Source: Alphaproteobacteria bacterium
GTDB lineage: Bacteria; Pseudomonadota; Alphaproteobacteria; RF32; CAG-239
DNA length: 64,000 bases
Reading direction: 5' to 3'
NCBI GenBank assembly: GCA_015062305.1
Contig: SUUX01000001.1
Coordinates: 64,485 to 128,484, forward strand
Part shown: in pieces, positions 9,227 to 19,471 of the stretch
Numbering within the stretch: position 1 is the stretch's first letter
Layout: every line of letters begins with the position of its first letter
The notes under the pieces: model-generated
What the model was told of the DNA's origin: nothing
The model's input: only the letters and a program-made list of their open reading frames with translations
Databases searched by the model: none
Position numbers and translations under genes: made by a program

Positions 9227-10981
9227 ATGTCTTATGAATTGATGTTTAAGAACGCTGTAGCCTTACATGAAGCCGGACAATTTGAACAGGCTGAAAATTT
9301 GTATAGACAAATTTTGGAAACAGCCCCCGGACAACCAGATGTGCTTAATTTGTTGGGATTGATTGCTCAGGTAAAAGGAGCACAGAATGAAGCTGTATCT
9401 TTGTTTATGCAAGCATTGAAAAGCAAGCCTAATGAGGTGTCTTATATTTATAATTTGGCTTTTTCTTTTAAATTGATGAAAAAGGATGTGGAAGCTAAGG
9501 ATTGTTTTTTGAAGGTAATACAAATTAATCCGTTGATTAAAGAAGCTTTTAATGAAATTGCCCTACTCTTTTTACAAGATAATGATTTGCAAATGGCCAG
9601 AAAGTATTGGAAAAATGCTATAGATTTGGATGCCCGATATTATGAAGCTCGAGCAAATATGGCTTTTAGTTATCGAATTGATAATATGGGTAAGGCTATT
9701 GAGGACTTGGAACGTTTGGGGCAAGAAGCTTCGGAAGAAGCAATAGTGTTTTTCTATTTGGCAAAGCTATATATGGAAAAACAGTTATGGGATAAAGCAT
9801 GGACTTCTGCGGTAAAAGCAAAAAATTTGGCTCCGACTTCTGATGAAGTGAGAGTTTTGTTGGGATTATTGTCTTGTCAAGAAAACAAAGTAGATAATGC
9901 AAAAATATATTTTACAAAGGCTGAAATATTAAATCCGAATAATGTCGCCGCAATCATGGGCTTGGCTGATTTATATAGTAGAGAAAGCAATTATGCAGAA
10001 GCCGAAAAAAGGTATAGAAGAGTTATTGAATTAGATGCAAAAAATTTTGATGCTCATAATAATTATGCAGAAATGCTACAAAAATCCGGGCGTCTTAGTG
10101 AAGCTCTAGAAGAATATAGAGCAGCAGTGCTTATTAATCCGACATCTGCAGAAGTTAGTAATAATTTGGGTGTGATTTTACGAGATTTGGGTGAATATGA
10201 CGAGGCTTTAGGTTTGATGTTTAATGCCTTGAATTTGAATCCAAGTTTGGATGAAATATCAGTTAATATCATAGAAACATTAACAATGCTGGCGTATCAA
10301 GATGTAGATAAGGCATCTTTAATTGCAAAAAATTGGCAAAAGAAATATTCGGATAATGTTTTTGCGAAGAAAATTTGTGCGGTTTTAGAAGGAAAAAACA
10401 GTGAAGTTGATAAAGTTTATAGTAAAAAGTTGTTTGACAATTTTGCTGATAATTACGAACTGGTTATGCAGAATTTGGGTTATTCAATTCCGATGGCTAT
10501 GGCAGGAATTGTTGGATATGTGCAAGGTCGTATTGTGGATTTGGGATGCGGCACGGGGCTTGTTGGTGCGGTTATTAAAAATGATGAAAATTATATCATA
10601 GGTGTTGATATAAGCCAAAATATGTTACAAGAAGCTGCTAAGAAAAAAGTGTATGATGAATTAGTTTGTGCGGATATTGTTGAATATTTGGAACAAAACC
10701 ATGACTTTGATTGGGTGTTTGCCGCTGATGTGTGTGGCTATATCTCTGATATTGATGCAGTAATAAAAGAATTAAAAAACAAAAAGATAGTGTTTTCTAT
10801 TGAAGTAACAGATGAAGTTTTGAAATGCAAAACAGGCATTAGCGGAAGATATATGCATAATCCAGAACATATAGAAAAAGTTTTGCAACAAAACGGATTT
10901 GATGATATTTGCAAACATGAGCTGGTTTTACGTTCTGAAAAAGGTCAGCCGGTTAAAGGTATGATCTTTGTGGCGCAATAA
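9227..10981 (+). CDS. TPR-repeat protein with C-terminal class I methyltransferase domain
   Basis: A 584-residue cytoplasmic protein. Residues 1 to about 370 consist of roughly ten tetratricopeptide repeats (for example ALHEAGQFEQAENLYRQIL, LLGLIAQVKGAQNEAVSLF, NNYAEMLQKSGRLSEALEEY). Residues about 400-584 form a Rossmann methyltransferase domain with SAM motif I IVDLGCGTGLVG and an acidic GVDISQNM motif II. Such TPR-methyltransferases are widespread in alphaproteobacteria; the substrate, usually a protein or small molecule recruited by the TPRs, is unknown. Its stop codon (10979-10981) directly abuts the stop of the convergent autotransporter gene, with no base between them. Confidence 0.85.
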   Translation: MSYELMFKNAVALHEAGQFEQAENLYRQILETAPGQPDVLNLLGLIAQVKGAQNEAVSLFMQALKSKPNEVSYIYNLAFSFKLMKKDVEAKDCFLKVIQINPLIKEAFNEIALLFLQDNDLQMARKYWKNAIDLDARYYEARANMAFSYRIDNMGKAIEDLERLGQEASEEAIVFFYLAKLYMEKQLWDKAWTSAVKAKNLAPTSDEVRVLLGLLSCQENKVDNAKIYFTKAEILNPNNVAAIMGLADLYSRESNYAEAEKRYRRVIELDAKNFDAHNNYAEMLQKSGRLSEALEEYRAAVLINPTSAEVSNNLGVILRDLGEYDEALGLMFNALNLNPSLDEISVNIIETLTMLAYQDVDKASLIAKNWQKKYSDNVFAKKICAVLEGKNSEVDKVYSKKLFDNFADNYELVMQNLGYSIPMAMAGIVGYVQGRIVDLGCGTGLVGAVIKNDENYIIGVDISQNMLQEAAKKKVYDELVCADIVEYLEQNHDFDWVFAADVCGYISDIDAVIKELKNKKIVFSIEVTDEVLKCKTGISGRYMHNPEHIEKVLQQNGFDDICKHELVLRSEKGQPVKGMIFVAQ

Positions 10982-13900
10982 TCAGAAAGCCAGTTTGACA
11001 CCAATATTATAGGTGGTGTTATCATTTGTTGCGAAACTCTTATCAAACTCGGCATAAATATTCCAGTTCTCAATTTGATAATCTGCTTTTAGTCTCAGTT
11101 CTGTGCGATTGTCATCTTGATTATATCCTGGTATGTTAAACCTACCATCCATGCCATATATTTGAGCTGAATATGTGTCTTCAACATCAGAGCCTAGTTC
11201 TTGATAGAACATTAGGCCACCGTGTAGTCCAAGTTTGCCGGATTGACCAAAATCAATATCTTTGTTTATTTCAAATCCGACGCCTGTTTGCATGGAAAGA
11301 ATGTTTTCAGAGGCAATGCTGACGTTGTTTTCTTCGGTTATTTTGTTTTGATGAATATTATGAACGTTAAATTCTATAGTTGGTTTTAGTTCCATACCTA
11401 AAGTATGTGTTTTGACGAACAATTTGTTATTGATTCCTTGATACCAAACATCAAAATTTGGTTCAAATTTTTGTGAATCAACATATCGTTTGTATTCGCT
11501 GTTTGAATATCCGATATAAGGCATAAACAAGGCACCCCAATTGTCATAGTCTATGCGATTGGGTAAAGAGGCTAACACTATAGAATCTCTGCGACTTTCA
11601 TTGGTATCAAAATCTGTACGAGCATTGTAGAAACCGAAACTTATACCAAAACGGTATTGTGGTGTAACAGCCTTGTCAAACAAACCATTAATACCGTTAA
11701 TATAGTCTTCATATCCACTCCAAGAAGATGTTGAATCTTGATTGATGTAATAATTGTCTGCTGCAGCTATAATTCGTTCTTCTTTGAGGTTTTGGTTACT
11801 TAGAGCTAAATCTGACATGGTGTTGCTGATGTGATTGATACGCTGAATGTTTTGCCATCCAATTAGAGGAATAAAGTTGCTACCGGTATATTTATTTAAA
11901 GCAGAGTTTAGAGCTTTGGGTGTAGAAGCAGTTTTGAGAGTATCAAAGAAATCTATTCTTTTATCTGATTGATAGTTATGTTCCAACAAGTTTGCTAAAC
12001 TATTATTGGTTAGTAAATCAGAAAAGGCAGAACGGTTCATTACAATATCATAATCTGTTCCATTTTGTTGTAATGATGCAGTAAACATTGCAGAGCCGGA
12101 TGTGAGGTTAATATTACTTTGGGCTGCAGATATTGCATTGGTGCTGGTGTATTGGTCTTGATTTGAGCCGATGGTGATATCTGCTCCGGCTGTTAGAGAA
12201 CCACGGATGCTGTTGGCCATAAAACGAGAACCACGAGCAGCATATACAGTACCTTCGCCTTGTGTCATGGCATCAAAATCGAGTTCTTCTTCAGCAGAGA
12301 TCGTACCTTGGTTAATCATTCTGGCCCCTCCTCTGAGAGAAAAAGCCATGGGGGACGTAGAGGCAGATTGAGTTTCATTAATTGCTGCTGCAGCAGGTTC
12401 TTCTGATCCTGCACATTGGGCACCGTTTTCAGCTTGGCATTCTTGACCTCCTTCTGAAACATGGATGGTGCCAAAATTCATCAGCATAACGTTTCCATTT
12501 CCGTATATTCCAACAGCATCACCTGATTGTGAACTTGTTACATGGATTGAGTTTTCATTTCTTATTACGTAGTTTTTGTTATGTGTGACATTGGCATATA
12601 TACCATATACTTTTTCGCTTCCTTCTACAATAATGGTTCCATTGTTGACAAAAGAGCTGTTTTCGGCATATACACCGTAGGTATAGCTAGAACCACCAGA
12701 TATTGTAATTGTGTTTTTGTTTTCACCTGTAGCTCCATTTTCAAGCCTTATACCATAAGTGTTTTTGTTGTTATTGCTAAAAACACTTATTGTGCCTTCA
12801 TTATTGATGGTAGCGTTACCAATAGCATAAATCCCATGAATTGGTTCTGTAGTAAAAGGGGCACCTGCGCTTGCTGAATGCTGAACAGTTAAAATACCTT
12901 TGTTATTGAATGTTACATTGGCGTCTGCGTTTATCTTCACGCCTGAAATTGGCACAATATCTGAATTTATAGTTAAATCGTTATTTAGATTTACTTGAAG
13001 ATTTGCACCATCAACCAGTATACCACCTTCGAAATACGTTGCCCCATTAGATGTAATATTTGATATATCTAAGCTGTTTATATTTAAAATAGATATTTCA
13101 TCGGATGTTGTATCGAGAGAATTTTCTATGTTATGAAAAGTTATACCGTATTGAGGTGTATTATCGCTATTTTCAAATATTAAATCGCCAAGATTTATGG
13201 TCTTTGATAAATCTGTTGCAATGTCTATATTTTTCTTTTTGTTGAAAGTAACTTTTGAAAGATCTAAGGTAGTGTTATTCTGGTTATGAATTTTAAGCAT
13301 AAATGTATTTGTTCCTAAAGCCGATATGCTACCTTGGTTGTCCATTTGGTCTAATTCCAGATAATCAGTGGTAATAGATCCATAGTTTTTGAGCATACCA
13401 CTGCCATCTTCACCAACGGCGTTAACATTACCGAAGATTGATGCTCCTGTGCTGTTTTCAATAAAAGATCCAGAAATGTTTCCTTCAATGATTCCTGCGT
13501 TGTTTTTTATGTTGATGCTATTTACACTACCTTTGATTGTTCCGGAGTTTTCGACTTCTCCGTTACCACTGCCATCAGTAGCGGTAACATCACCGGTGAT
13601 TGTACCTAAGTTGCTTAATTTTCCTGTAGATGTAATATTGCCTTCGATTGTACCACCAAGATTGTTTGTTATTTGAGATATAGATACATTGCCAGTAATA
13701 GCTCCGGAGTTATCTAGGATTTCGGAGGCTGTTCCGTCTTTGCCTGTAACACCATTACCAATTGTAGCTCCAGAGTTATTGGTGATATTTGAACCAGTTA
13801 CTTGTCCGGTGATTGAATCGTTGTTTGTTACAGTGGTACCAACTATATTGCCATCAATTAATCCGGCGAGGTTTTTTATACTGTCTCCAGTTACAATACC

Positions 13901-16126
13901 TTTGATTGTTCCGGAGTTTTCGACTTCTCCGTTACCACTGCCATCAGTAGCGGTAACATCACCGGTGATTGTACCTGAGTTGCTTAATTTTCCTGTAGAG
14001 GTAATATTGCCATCAATTGAGCCACCAAGATTGTTTGTTATTTGAGATATAGATACATTGCCAGTAATAGCTCCGGAGTTATCTAGGATTTCGGAGGCTG
14101 TTCCGTCTTTGCCTGTAATACCATTGCCAATTGTAGCTCCAGAGTTATTGGTGATATTTGAACCAGTTACTTGTCCGGTGATTGAAGCGTTGTTTGTTAC
14201 AGTGGTACCAACTACATTACCATCAATTGAGCCGGCGCTGTTTGTTATGATACTACCGCTGACATCCCCGGTGATTGAAGCACTGTTTTCTATATCGCTT
14301 CCGTTTATGGTATCGCCAGTGATTGTGCCTTGGTTGGTTATCTTTCCTGTGGCTGTAATATTACCGTTAATCGTGGCATCGGTGTTGTTTGTTATTTGAG
14401 CTATAGATACATCACCGCTGATTGAGCCGGAGTTATCTAAGATTTCGGAGGCTGTCCCGTCTTTGCCTGTAACACCATTACCAATTGTAGCTCCAGAGTT
14501 ATTGGTGATATTTGAACCAGTTACTTGTCCGGTGATTGAAGCGTTGTTTGTTACAGTGGTACCGACTACATTGCCATCAATTGAGCCGGCGCTGTTTGTT
14601 ATGATACTACCGCTGACATCCCCGGTGATTGAAGCACTGTTTTCTATATCGCTTCCGTTTATGGTATCGCCAGTGATTGTACCTAAGTTGCTTAATTTTC
14701 CTGTAGATGTAATATTGCCCTCAATTGTGCCACCAAGATTGTTTGTTATTTGAGCTATAGATACATCACCGCTGATTGAGCCGGAGTTATCTAAGATTTC
14801 GGAGGCTGTCCCGTCTTTGCCTGTAACACCATTACCAATTGTAGCTCCAGAGTTATTGGTGATATTTGAACCAGTTACTTGTCCGGTGATTGAAGCGTTG
14901 TTTGTTACAGTGGTACCGACTACATTGCCATCAATTGAGCCACCAAGATTGTTTGTTATTTGAGATATAGATACATTGCCAGTAATAGCTCCGGAGTTAT
15001 CTAAGATTTCGGAGGCTGTTCCGTCTTTGCCTGTAACACCATTGCCAATTGTAGCTCCAGAGTTATTTGTGATATTTGAACCAGTTACTTGTCCGGTGAT
15101 TGTCGAACTGTTGTTTATCTTATTTCCGGTTACATCTCCATCAATTAAGCCAGAGTTATTGAGAATGCCTGTGCCAAGGCCATTGTCGACTAAAACATTT
15201 CCGACAATTGAAGCATCTGTACCGTTTTCTACGTTGTCGGCTTCAATGTTTCCGGTAATGGAGCCATAATTAGTTAACAATCCATTGCCATTTCCATCTT
15301 TGGCTGTGACATTACCCTCAATTGAACCATCAATGTTATTGGTTATGTAGTAGTATGTTATATCTTCTTTAAGTGGTGAATTGTTTTCAAAATCATTGCA
15401 TTTGATGCAACCTCCACATTCATTGTAGGAGGCGCAACTACTATTACATTGAATATTTTCATAACAACCTTCTGCACAAGGATTGTCTTGACATTTATCA
15501 ACACAGATATCACAACCGCCACAAGAGTTTTCTTGTTTGCAAATTTGATTAGGAAGACAACCTGTAGGATCACAAACAGGTTCGTTAGGACCTGGTATGG
15601 GTGTGTTTTCTGATGAAGATGAGCTATCAGAGCCACCACCGCCGCCTCCGCCCATGCCGAAAGCAACACCTACACCAGTAGCTACAATGCCTGCTGTGAG
15701 CAAGGTTCCGCCCCAATTAAACGATGGTCTGGGGCTTCTATTGGTATAGCCTCGAGGAATATAAGTTGCAGATTTTATTACTTCAGGAGAATTTACAAAG
15801 CTATCAAAATTGGGAATCGAGTGAGAACATGGAGGTCTGGGATCGGCGCCAACTGAGCGCAAAGTATTGTATGCTCGAACATCTCTCATCTTTACAGCAA
15901 CACAAAGGGCGGTGTTGCCATAATCATTGATGGCATTGATATTTAAACCTCTGGCAATAGCATTGCTTAGAGCTGTTTTGTTGCCCTGAGAGGCAAGATT
16001 GTACATCTGATAAAAAGTGCGAGGTGATAAACGATGTGAATACGCCTGCACCGGAGCCGTTACATAGACAAGCCAAAATGCAGATATTGTTAATAGTGAT
16101 ACTAAATACCTTACTGACGCAAACAT
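10982..16126 (-). CDS. Giant repetitive autotransporter with ankyrin and Cys-rich N-terminal segments
   Basis: About 1714 residues from the ATG at 16126, which starts a typical signal peptide (MFASVRYLVSLLTISAFWLV...VQA); an earlier ATG at 16159 would add 11 residues. Order of parts: signal peptide; an ankyrin-like stretch (GNTALCVAVKMRDV...SVGADP); a hydrophobic segment and a glycine run; a Cys-rich block with CGGC/CDICVDKC motifs; a long passenger of beta-helix-type repeats (NITNNSGATIGNG, GTASEILDNSG); then an autotransporter barrel of about 280 residues ending in the aromatic signature IGVKLAF. The passenger should be exported through the barrel as a surface protein or adhesin. Five copies of one long module are nearly identical in DNA, which suggests recent duplication or length variation. 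Confidence 0.85.
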   Translation of the reverse strand: MFASVRYLVSLLTISAFWLVYVTAPVQAYSHRLSPRTFYQMYNLASQGNKTALSNAIARGLNINAINDYGNTALCVAVKMRDVRAYNTLRSVGADPRPPCSHSIPNFDSFVNSPEVIKSATYIPRGYTNRSPRPSFNWGGTLLTAGIVATGVGVAFGMGGGGGGGSDSSSSSENTPIPGPNEPVCDPTGCLPNQICKQENSCGGCDICVDKCQDNPCAEGCYENIQCNSSCASYNECGGCIKCNDFENNSPLKEDITYYYITNNIDGSIEGNVTAKDGNGNGLLTNYGSITGNIEADNVENGTDASIVGNVLVDNGLGTGILNNSGLIDGDVTGNKINNSSTITGQVTGSNITNNSGATIGNGVTGKDGTASEILDNSGAITGNVSISQITNNLGGSIDGNVVGTTVTNNASITGQVTGSNITNNSGATIGNGVTGKDGTASEILDNSGSISGDVSIAQITNNLGGTIEGNITSTGKLSNLGTITGDTINGSDIENSASITGDVSGSIITNSAGSIDGNVVGTTVTNNASITGQVTGSNITNNSGATIGNGVTGKDGTASEILDNSGSISGDVSIAQITNNTDATINGNITATGKITNQGTITGDTINGSDIENSASITGDVSGSIITNSAGSIDGNVVGTTVTNNASITGQVTGSNITNNSGATIGNGITGKDGTASEILDNSGAITGNVSISQITNNLGGSIDGNITSTGKLSNSGTITGDVTATDGSGNGEVENSGTIKGIVTGDSIKNLAGLIDGNIVGTTVTNNDSITGQVTGSNITNNSGATIGNGVTGKDGTASEILDNSGAITGNVSISQITNNLGGTIEGNITSTGKLSNLGTITGDVTATDGSGNGEVENSGTIKGSVNSINIKNNAGIIEGNISGSFIENSTGASIFGNVNAVGEDGSGMLKNYGSITTDYLELDQMDNQGSISALGTNTFMLKIHNQNNTTLDLSKVTFNKKKNIDIATDLSKTINLGDLIFENSDNTPQYGITFHNIENSLDTTSDEISILNINSLDISNITSNGATYFEGGILVDGANLQVNLNNDLTINSDIVPISGVKINADANVTFNNKGILTVQHSASAGAPFTTEPIHGIYAIGNATINNEGTISVFSNNNKNTYGIRLENGATGENKNTITISGGSSYTYGVYAENSSFVNNGTIIVEGSEKVYGIYANVTHNKNYVIRNENSIHVTSSQSGDAVGIYGNGNVMLMNFGTIHVSEGGQECQAENGAQCAGSEEPAAAAINETQSASTSPMAFSLRGGARMINQGTISAEEELDFDAMTQGEGTVYAARGSRFMANSIRGSLTAGADITIGSNQDQYTSTNAISAAQSNINLTSGSAMFTASLQQNGTDYDIVMNRSAFSDLLTNNSLANLLEHNYQSDKRIDFFDTLKTASTPKALNSALNKYTGSNFIPLIGWQNIQRINHISNTMSDLALSNQNLKEERIIAAADNYYINQDSTSSWSGYEDYINGINGLFDKAVTPQYRFGISFGFYNARTDFDTNESRRDSIVLASLPNRIDYDNWGALFMPYIGYSNSEYKRYVDSQKFEPNFDVWYQGINNKLFVKTHTLGMELKPTIEFNVHNIHQNKITEENNVSIASENILSMQTGVGFEINKDIDFGQSGKLGLHGGLMFYQELGSDVEDTYSAQIYGMDGRFNIPGYNQDDNRTELRLKADYQIENWNIYAEFDKSFATNDNTTYNIGVKLAF
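13640..15120 (-). repeat. Long tandem repeats inside the autotransporter passenger
   Basis: A module coding for NNSGATIGNG-V/I-TGKDG and TASEILDNSG recurs five times. Its shared GTTCCGTCTT/GTCCCGTCTT landmark starts at about 13731, 14100, 14454, 14808 and 15018, giving spacings of 369, 354, 354 and 210 bases. Copies differ by only a few substitutions, plus exchange of neighbouring sub-blocks (SIAQITNN versus SISQITNN versions). The spacings are multiples of three, so recombination between copies would keep the frame. Confidence 0.9.
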
Positions 16127-16253
16127 TCTTTGCGATCCCCATGTATAGTTAATGTGCAACTGAGAAGTTGCAATTATGTTTTCCCCAATTGCATAGTAGA
16201 CTATTTTTTTTGATTTTTAAGTCAAATTATGACTTGTTAACAGAATATTAACA

Positions 16254-17483
16254 TCATTCATAGCGAAGGGCATTTATGGGGTTGAGCAAAGATGCTTTGT
16301 ATGCGGGATAAAATCCGAAAAATAGTCCGACTAATCCGGCAAAAGAAAACGGAAGCAATACATAAAATATAGATGTTTTTGCTGTTAGTGAAGTGAATAT
16401 GCTAACAAGTTCTGAGCCAGCAAGTCCGATTATTACGCCAAATAGTCCTCCAATGAGAGACAATACCATAGATTCCATCAGAAATTGCCAGCGAATATCC
16501 CATGCTTTGGCTCCAATTGCCATGCGTATTCCAATTTCTCTGGTACGTTCAGTGACTGATACTAACATGATATTCATAATGCCTATGCCTCCAACAAGTA
16601 GAGAGATTGAGGCGATTGCACCCAATAATATGGTCATGATTTGGGTGGAGTTTTTCATCATTTCCATCATTTGGGTCAGATTCATAATTACAAAGTCATC
16701 CTCTTTGTTGGCGCCCAGGTTGTGTCGTTGGCGTAAAAGTTCTCGGATATCATCTTGGGCAGTGTATGTACTGTCTGTATCTATTGCTTGTAGCATGATG
16801 TGACGGACTTGGTCGGGTAAAATGGTACCCATAACTTTTTTTTGAGCAGTGGTTATGGGAATATATACAACATCATCTTGATCTTGTCCCATACTACTTT
16901 GCCCTCGTTTGGAGAGAACACCAATTACCTTAAAAGGAATTCCTTTAATGCGAATTGTGCGTCCTATAGGGTCAACATCGCCAAAGAGTTCAGAAACAAC
17001 AGTTTGTCCCAAAATTGCTGTTTTTGATGCATTTTTGATATCGGCTTCGTTAAATTGGCGTCCATAAGATAAATCCCATTCTTTAATGGCAAAAAAACGA
17101 TTATCTGTGCCGGTAATTCCTGTGGCCCAATTGGCGTTTCCGTATACAATTTGTGCGGTTTCTTCCAACACGGGTGCTGCCAAACGAATCTGACTGATTT
17201 TTGCCTGAATAGCATCACCATCAGCAGCTTTCATTGTTGGTTGAGAGCCATGACCTCCTCTGGCTCCGCTAGAAGTGGCCACTCCAGAACGGATGATTAT
17301 GAGATTTGACCCCATGGTTTTCATTTCGTTTTGGATAGATATTTGGGTCCCATTGCCGATAGAGAGCATGATTATAACGGCGGCAACACCTATGATTATG
17401 CCCAAGCTTGTTAAAACAGAGCGCATTTTGTTGGCTTTAATAGCTCTGATAGCTATAGAGAATATGGTGTGTATGTCGGTCAT
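16254..17483 (-). CDS. MacB-type ABC transporter permease
   Basis: A 409-residue permease of the MacB/FtsX family. It has one amino-terminal membrane segment (about 21-44), a periplasmic MacB_PCD domain (about 45-280), and three carboxy-terminal membrane segments in an FtsX domain with the TERTREIGIRMAIGA motif. E. coli MacB fuses this part to its ATPase; here the ATPase is a separate gene that overlaps it by four bases. With the MacA-like adaptor it should form a mechanotransmission exporter for antibiotics, siderophores, peptides or lipoproteins. No TolC-type channel gene is in the window. Confidence 0.9.
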   Translation of the reverse strand: MTDIHTIFSIAIRAIKANKMRSVLTSLGIIIGVAAVIIMLSIGNGTQISIQNEMKTMGSNLIIIRSGVATSSGARGGHGSQPTMKAADGDAIQAKISQIRLAAPVLEETAQIVYGNANWATGITGTDNRFFAIKEWDLSYGRQFNEADIKNASKTAILGQTVVSELFGDVDPIGRTIRIKGIPFKVIGVLSKRGQSSMGQDQDDVVYIPITTAQKKVMGTILPDQVRHIMLQAIDTDSTYTAQDDIRELLRQRHNLGANKEDDFVIMNLTQMMEMMKNSTQIMTILLGAIASISLLVGGIGIMNIMLVSVTERTREIGIRMAIGAKAWDIRWQFLMESMVLSLIGGLFGVIIGLAGSELVSIFTSLTAKTSIFYVLLPFSFAGLVGLFFGFYPAYKASLLNPINALRYE

Positions 17484-18169
17484 TTGCGTATACTTTCATC
17501 GGAATGAATTTCTCCATCGACAATCTTAATTATGCGGTTGGCGTAGCGTGCGATGTCTTCTTCGTGTGTAACTAAAATTATGGTGCGTTTAAGCTCTTGA
17601 TTTAGTTGAGTAAAGAGTTCCATTATTTCTTGGCTCATTTTAGTATCAAGGTTTCCGGTCGGCTCATCGGCAAATATTATCGGGGCTTCATTCACTATGG
17701 CTCTGGCTATAGCAACCCTTTGTTGCTGTCCTCCTGATAGTTGATTTGGTTGGTGATGCATACGTTCGGCTAAACCAACTTTATTTAGAGCCAATTTGGC
17801 TTTTTGATGCCTGATGTTTGGATGAATGTTAGCATATACCATCGGTAGTTCTACATTTTCCAGTGCAGAGGTGCGGGAAAGCAGGTTAAAACCTTGAAAC
17901 ACGAACCCTATTTTTTGGTTGCGGATTTGAGCAAGTTCATCAGAAGACAAATGTTCTACGGCTTGTCCTGCCAATTTGTAGTGACCAGAAGATGGTTTGT
18001 CTAAACATCCAAGAATGTTCATAAGGGTGGATTTGCCAGAACCCGATGGCCCCATAATAGCAACAAACTCTCCCTGCTCTATTTTTAGAGATATGTTTTT
18101 TAGAATTGGAAGTTCTGAATCTCCTAAAGGGTATGATTTGTTTATGTTTGAAAGTTCAATTAAAGACAT
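17480..18169 (-). CDS. MacB/LolD-type ABC transporter ATPase
   Basis: A 229-residue ABC ATPase with Walker [10 protein letters not shown], the Q-loop region FVFQGFNLL, signature LSGGQQQR, Walker [13 protein letters not shown] and a conserved switch histidine in LVTHEED. These features define the LolD/MacB/FtsE group, which energises permeases of the FtsX fold. It overlaps the adaptor gene by one base (TAATG) and the permease gene by four bases, so the three genes are a tightly coupled operon. Confidence 0.92.
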   Translation of the reverse strand: MSLIELSNINKSYPLGDSELPILKNISLKIEQGEFVAIMGPSGSGKSTLMNILGCLDKPSSGHYKLAGQAVEHLSSDELAQIRNQKIGFVFQGFNLLSRTSALENVELPMVYANIHPNIRHQKAKLALNKVGLAERMHHQPNQLSGGQQQRVAIARAIVNEAPIIFADEPTGNLDTKMSQEIMELFTQLNQELKRTIILVTHEEDIARYANRIIKIVDGEIHSDESIRK

Positions 18170-19326
18170 TAGCGGGGCATCCTCATTCTGATTGGTTTAG
18201 AGTTGTCTGCTTCTGATTTTTGTTCGATGATAACTTCCATACCTTCTTTTATGTTGGAAGAGATAATTTCTGTAAATTCTTCGTCTGATACCCCTGTTTT
18301 TATGCTGAGGCGTTTCGGTTGTCCAGATTCCAGTGTCCATAAGCCTTTGTCTGAATAACGTTTGTTGTTGCCATCTTTGTCGGTTATAAAAAATCGAAGA
18401 GCTTTGTTTGGTACTAATAATATTCCTTGTTTTTGAGCAGTAATAATTTCTACATTTGCGGTCATTCCCGGTTTGATACGCAAATCTTTATTATCCACTT
18501 CTATTATAACCTCATAGGTAACAACATTAGATGTGGTGATGGGATTGTTGCGAACTTGAGTGACTATGCCATAGAAAGTTTCATCGGGAAAACTATCAAC
18601 ACTAAATTCCACTGTTTGTCCTTCTTCTACTTTGGCAATATCTGCTTCTACTACGGAGGCTTCTATTTGCATTTTGGTTAGATCTTCTGCCACATTAAAT
18701 AGTGTTGGAGTCTGAAAGCTGGCTGCCACGGTTTGGCCAACTTCTACCTCTTTGGAAACAACAATGCCATCTACCGGAGATATAATTTTGGTATAGCGGA
18801 GATCTATTTCTGCTTGAGATAAGGCTGCTTCTGCCTGCGATACTTGAGCTTGTTTGAGGGCTTTTTGCACAACGGCATTATCATAATCTCTTTGAGCTGT
18901 TTCTAACTCTTTGTCGGTTGAATATTGAGAGCGATTGAGTTTTTTGATGCGGTCTAAATGTTTTTTGTAGTATATGATGTCATTTTCAACAACAGCAACC
19001 TCTGCTTTGGCAATGGCTAAAGATGCTTTGCGTTGATCTACAGTAGCTTGAAACAAAGAGGGATCAATTTGTGCAAGCAGTTGCCCTTGTTTGACCGGGG
19101 TGTTGTAATCTACAAAAATTTCTGCAATGGTGCCGGATACTTGGGTGCCGATGTTTATGGTGGATATGGGGTTTATAATGCCTGATGCGGTTATCTTTTG
19201 GGTAATATCTCCCGTGGCAACAGGTTTTGTTTGATATGATATTGATGTATTGTTTGGTTTGTAGAATATCCATATCAAAACGGCTAGAACAATTATCGAT
19301 AATAAAATCTTCCATTTGCTGTTCAT
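18169..19326 (-). CDS. MacA-like periplasmic adaptor (RND/HlyD family)
   Basis: A 385-residue membrane-fusion protein. An amino-terminal membrane anchor (about 5-24) is followed by a split lipoyl/barrel-sandwich domain (GTQVSGTIAEIFVDYNTPVKQGQLLAQIDPS and later KIISPVDGIVVSKEVEVGQTVA). The coiled-coil hairpin between these halves spans about 85-180, and beta-barrel and membrane-proximal domains follow. It would link the MacB-type pump to an outer-membrane channel. It is first in the three-gene operon; the 145-base region upstream separates it from a divergent gene and should hold both promoters. Confidence 0.9.
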   Translation of the reverse strand: MNSKWKILLSIIVLAVLIWIFYKPNNTSISYQTKPVATGDITQKITASGIINPISTINIGTQVSGTIAEIFVDYNTPVKQGQLLAQIDPSLFQATVDQRKASLAIAKAEVAVVENDIIYYKKHLDRIKKLNRSQYSTDKELETAQRDYDNAVVQKALKQAQVSQAEAALSQAEIDLRYTKIISPVDGIVVSKEVEVGQTVAASFQTPTLFNVAEDLTKMQIEASVVEADIAKVEEGQTVEFSVDSFPDETFYGIVTQVRNNPITTSNVVTYEVIIEVDNKDLRIKPGMTANVEIITAQKQGILLVPNKALRFFITDKDGNNKRYSDKGLWTLESGQPKRLSIKTGVSDEEFTEIISSNIKEGMEVIIEQKSEADNSKPIRMRMPR

Positions 19327-19447
19327 TTTTATATCCTTTTTTTTGAAGTATTATATATTACTTATAACGAACTATACGCAAATAAAGTTTAAAAAAAATA
19401 AAAAGCTTGAAAAAAAATAAAATACATTTATATTGGGTGTACTTTTG

Positions 19448-19453
19448 TATAAT
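19448..19453 (+). promoter_or_regulatory. Candidate -10 box of the gene at 19472
   Basis: TATAAT preceded by TG, lying only 18 bases before the ATG. If used, the transcript would start about ten bases before the codon, almost leaderless. No convincing -35 box was found at the right spacing. Confidence 0.4.
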
Positions 19454-19471
19454 TAATTAAATTTTATTAGT

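Noticed and set aside
13640..15120. CRISPR-like regular repeats
   Set aside because: Repeats are long, coding, in frame and without unique spacers or cas genes.
13389..15269. Several plus-strand open frames with proline-rich repeats (PSLPVTPLPIVAPELLVI type)
   Set aside because: They are the antisense of the autotransporter repeats; the coding strand has signal peptide, passenger and barrel in one frame.
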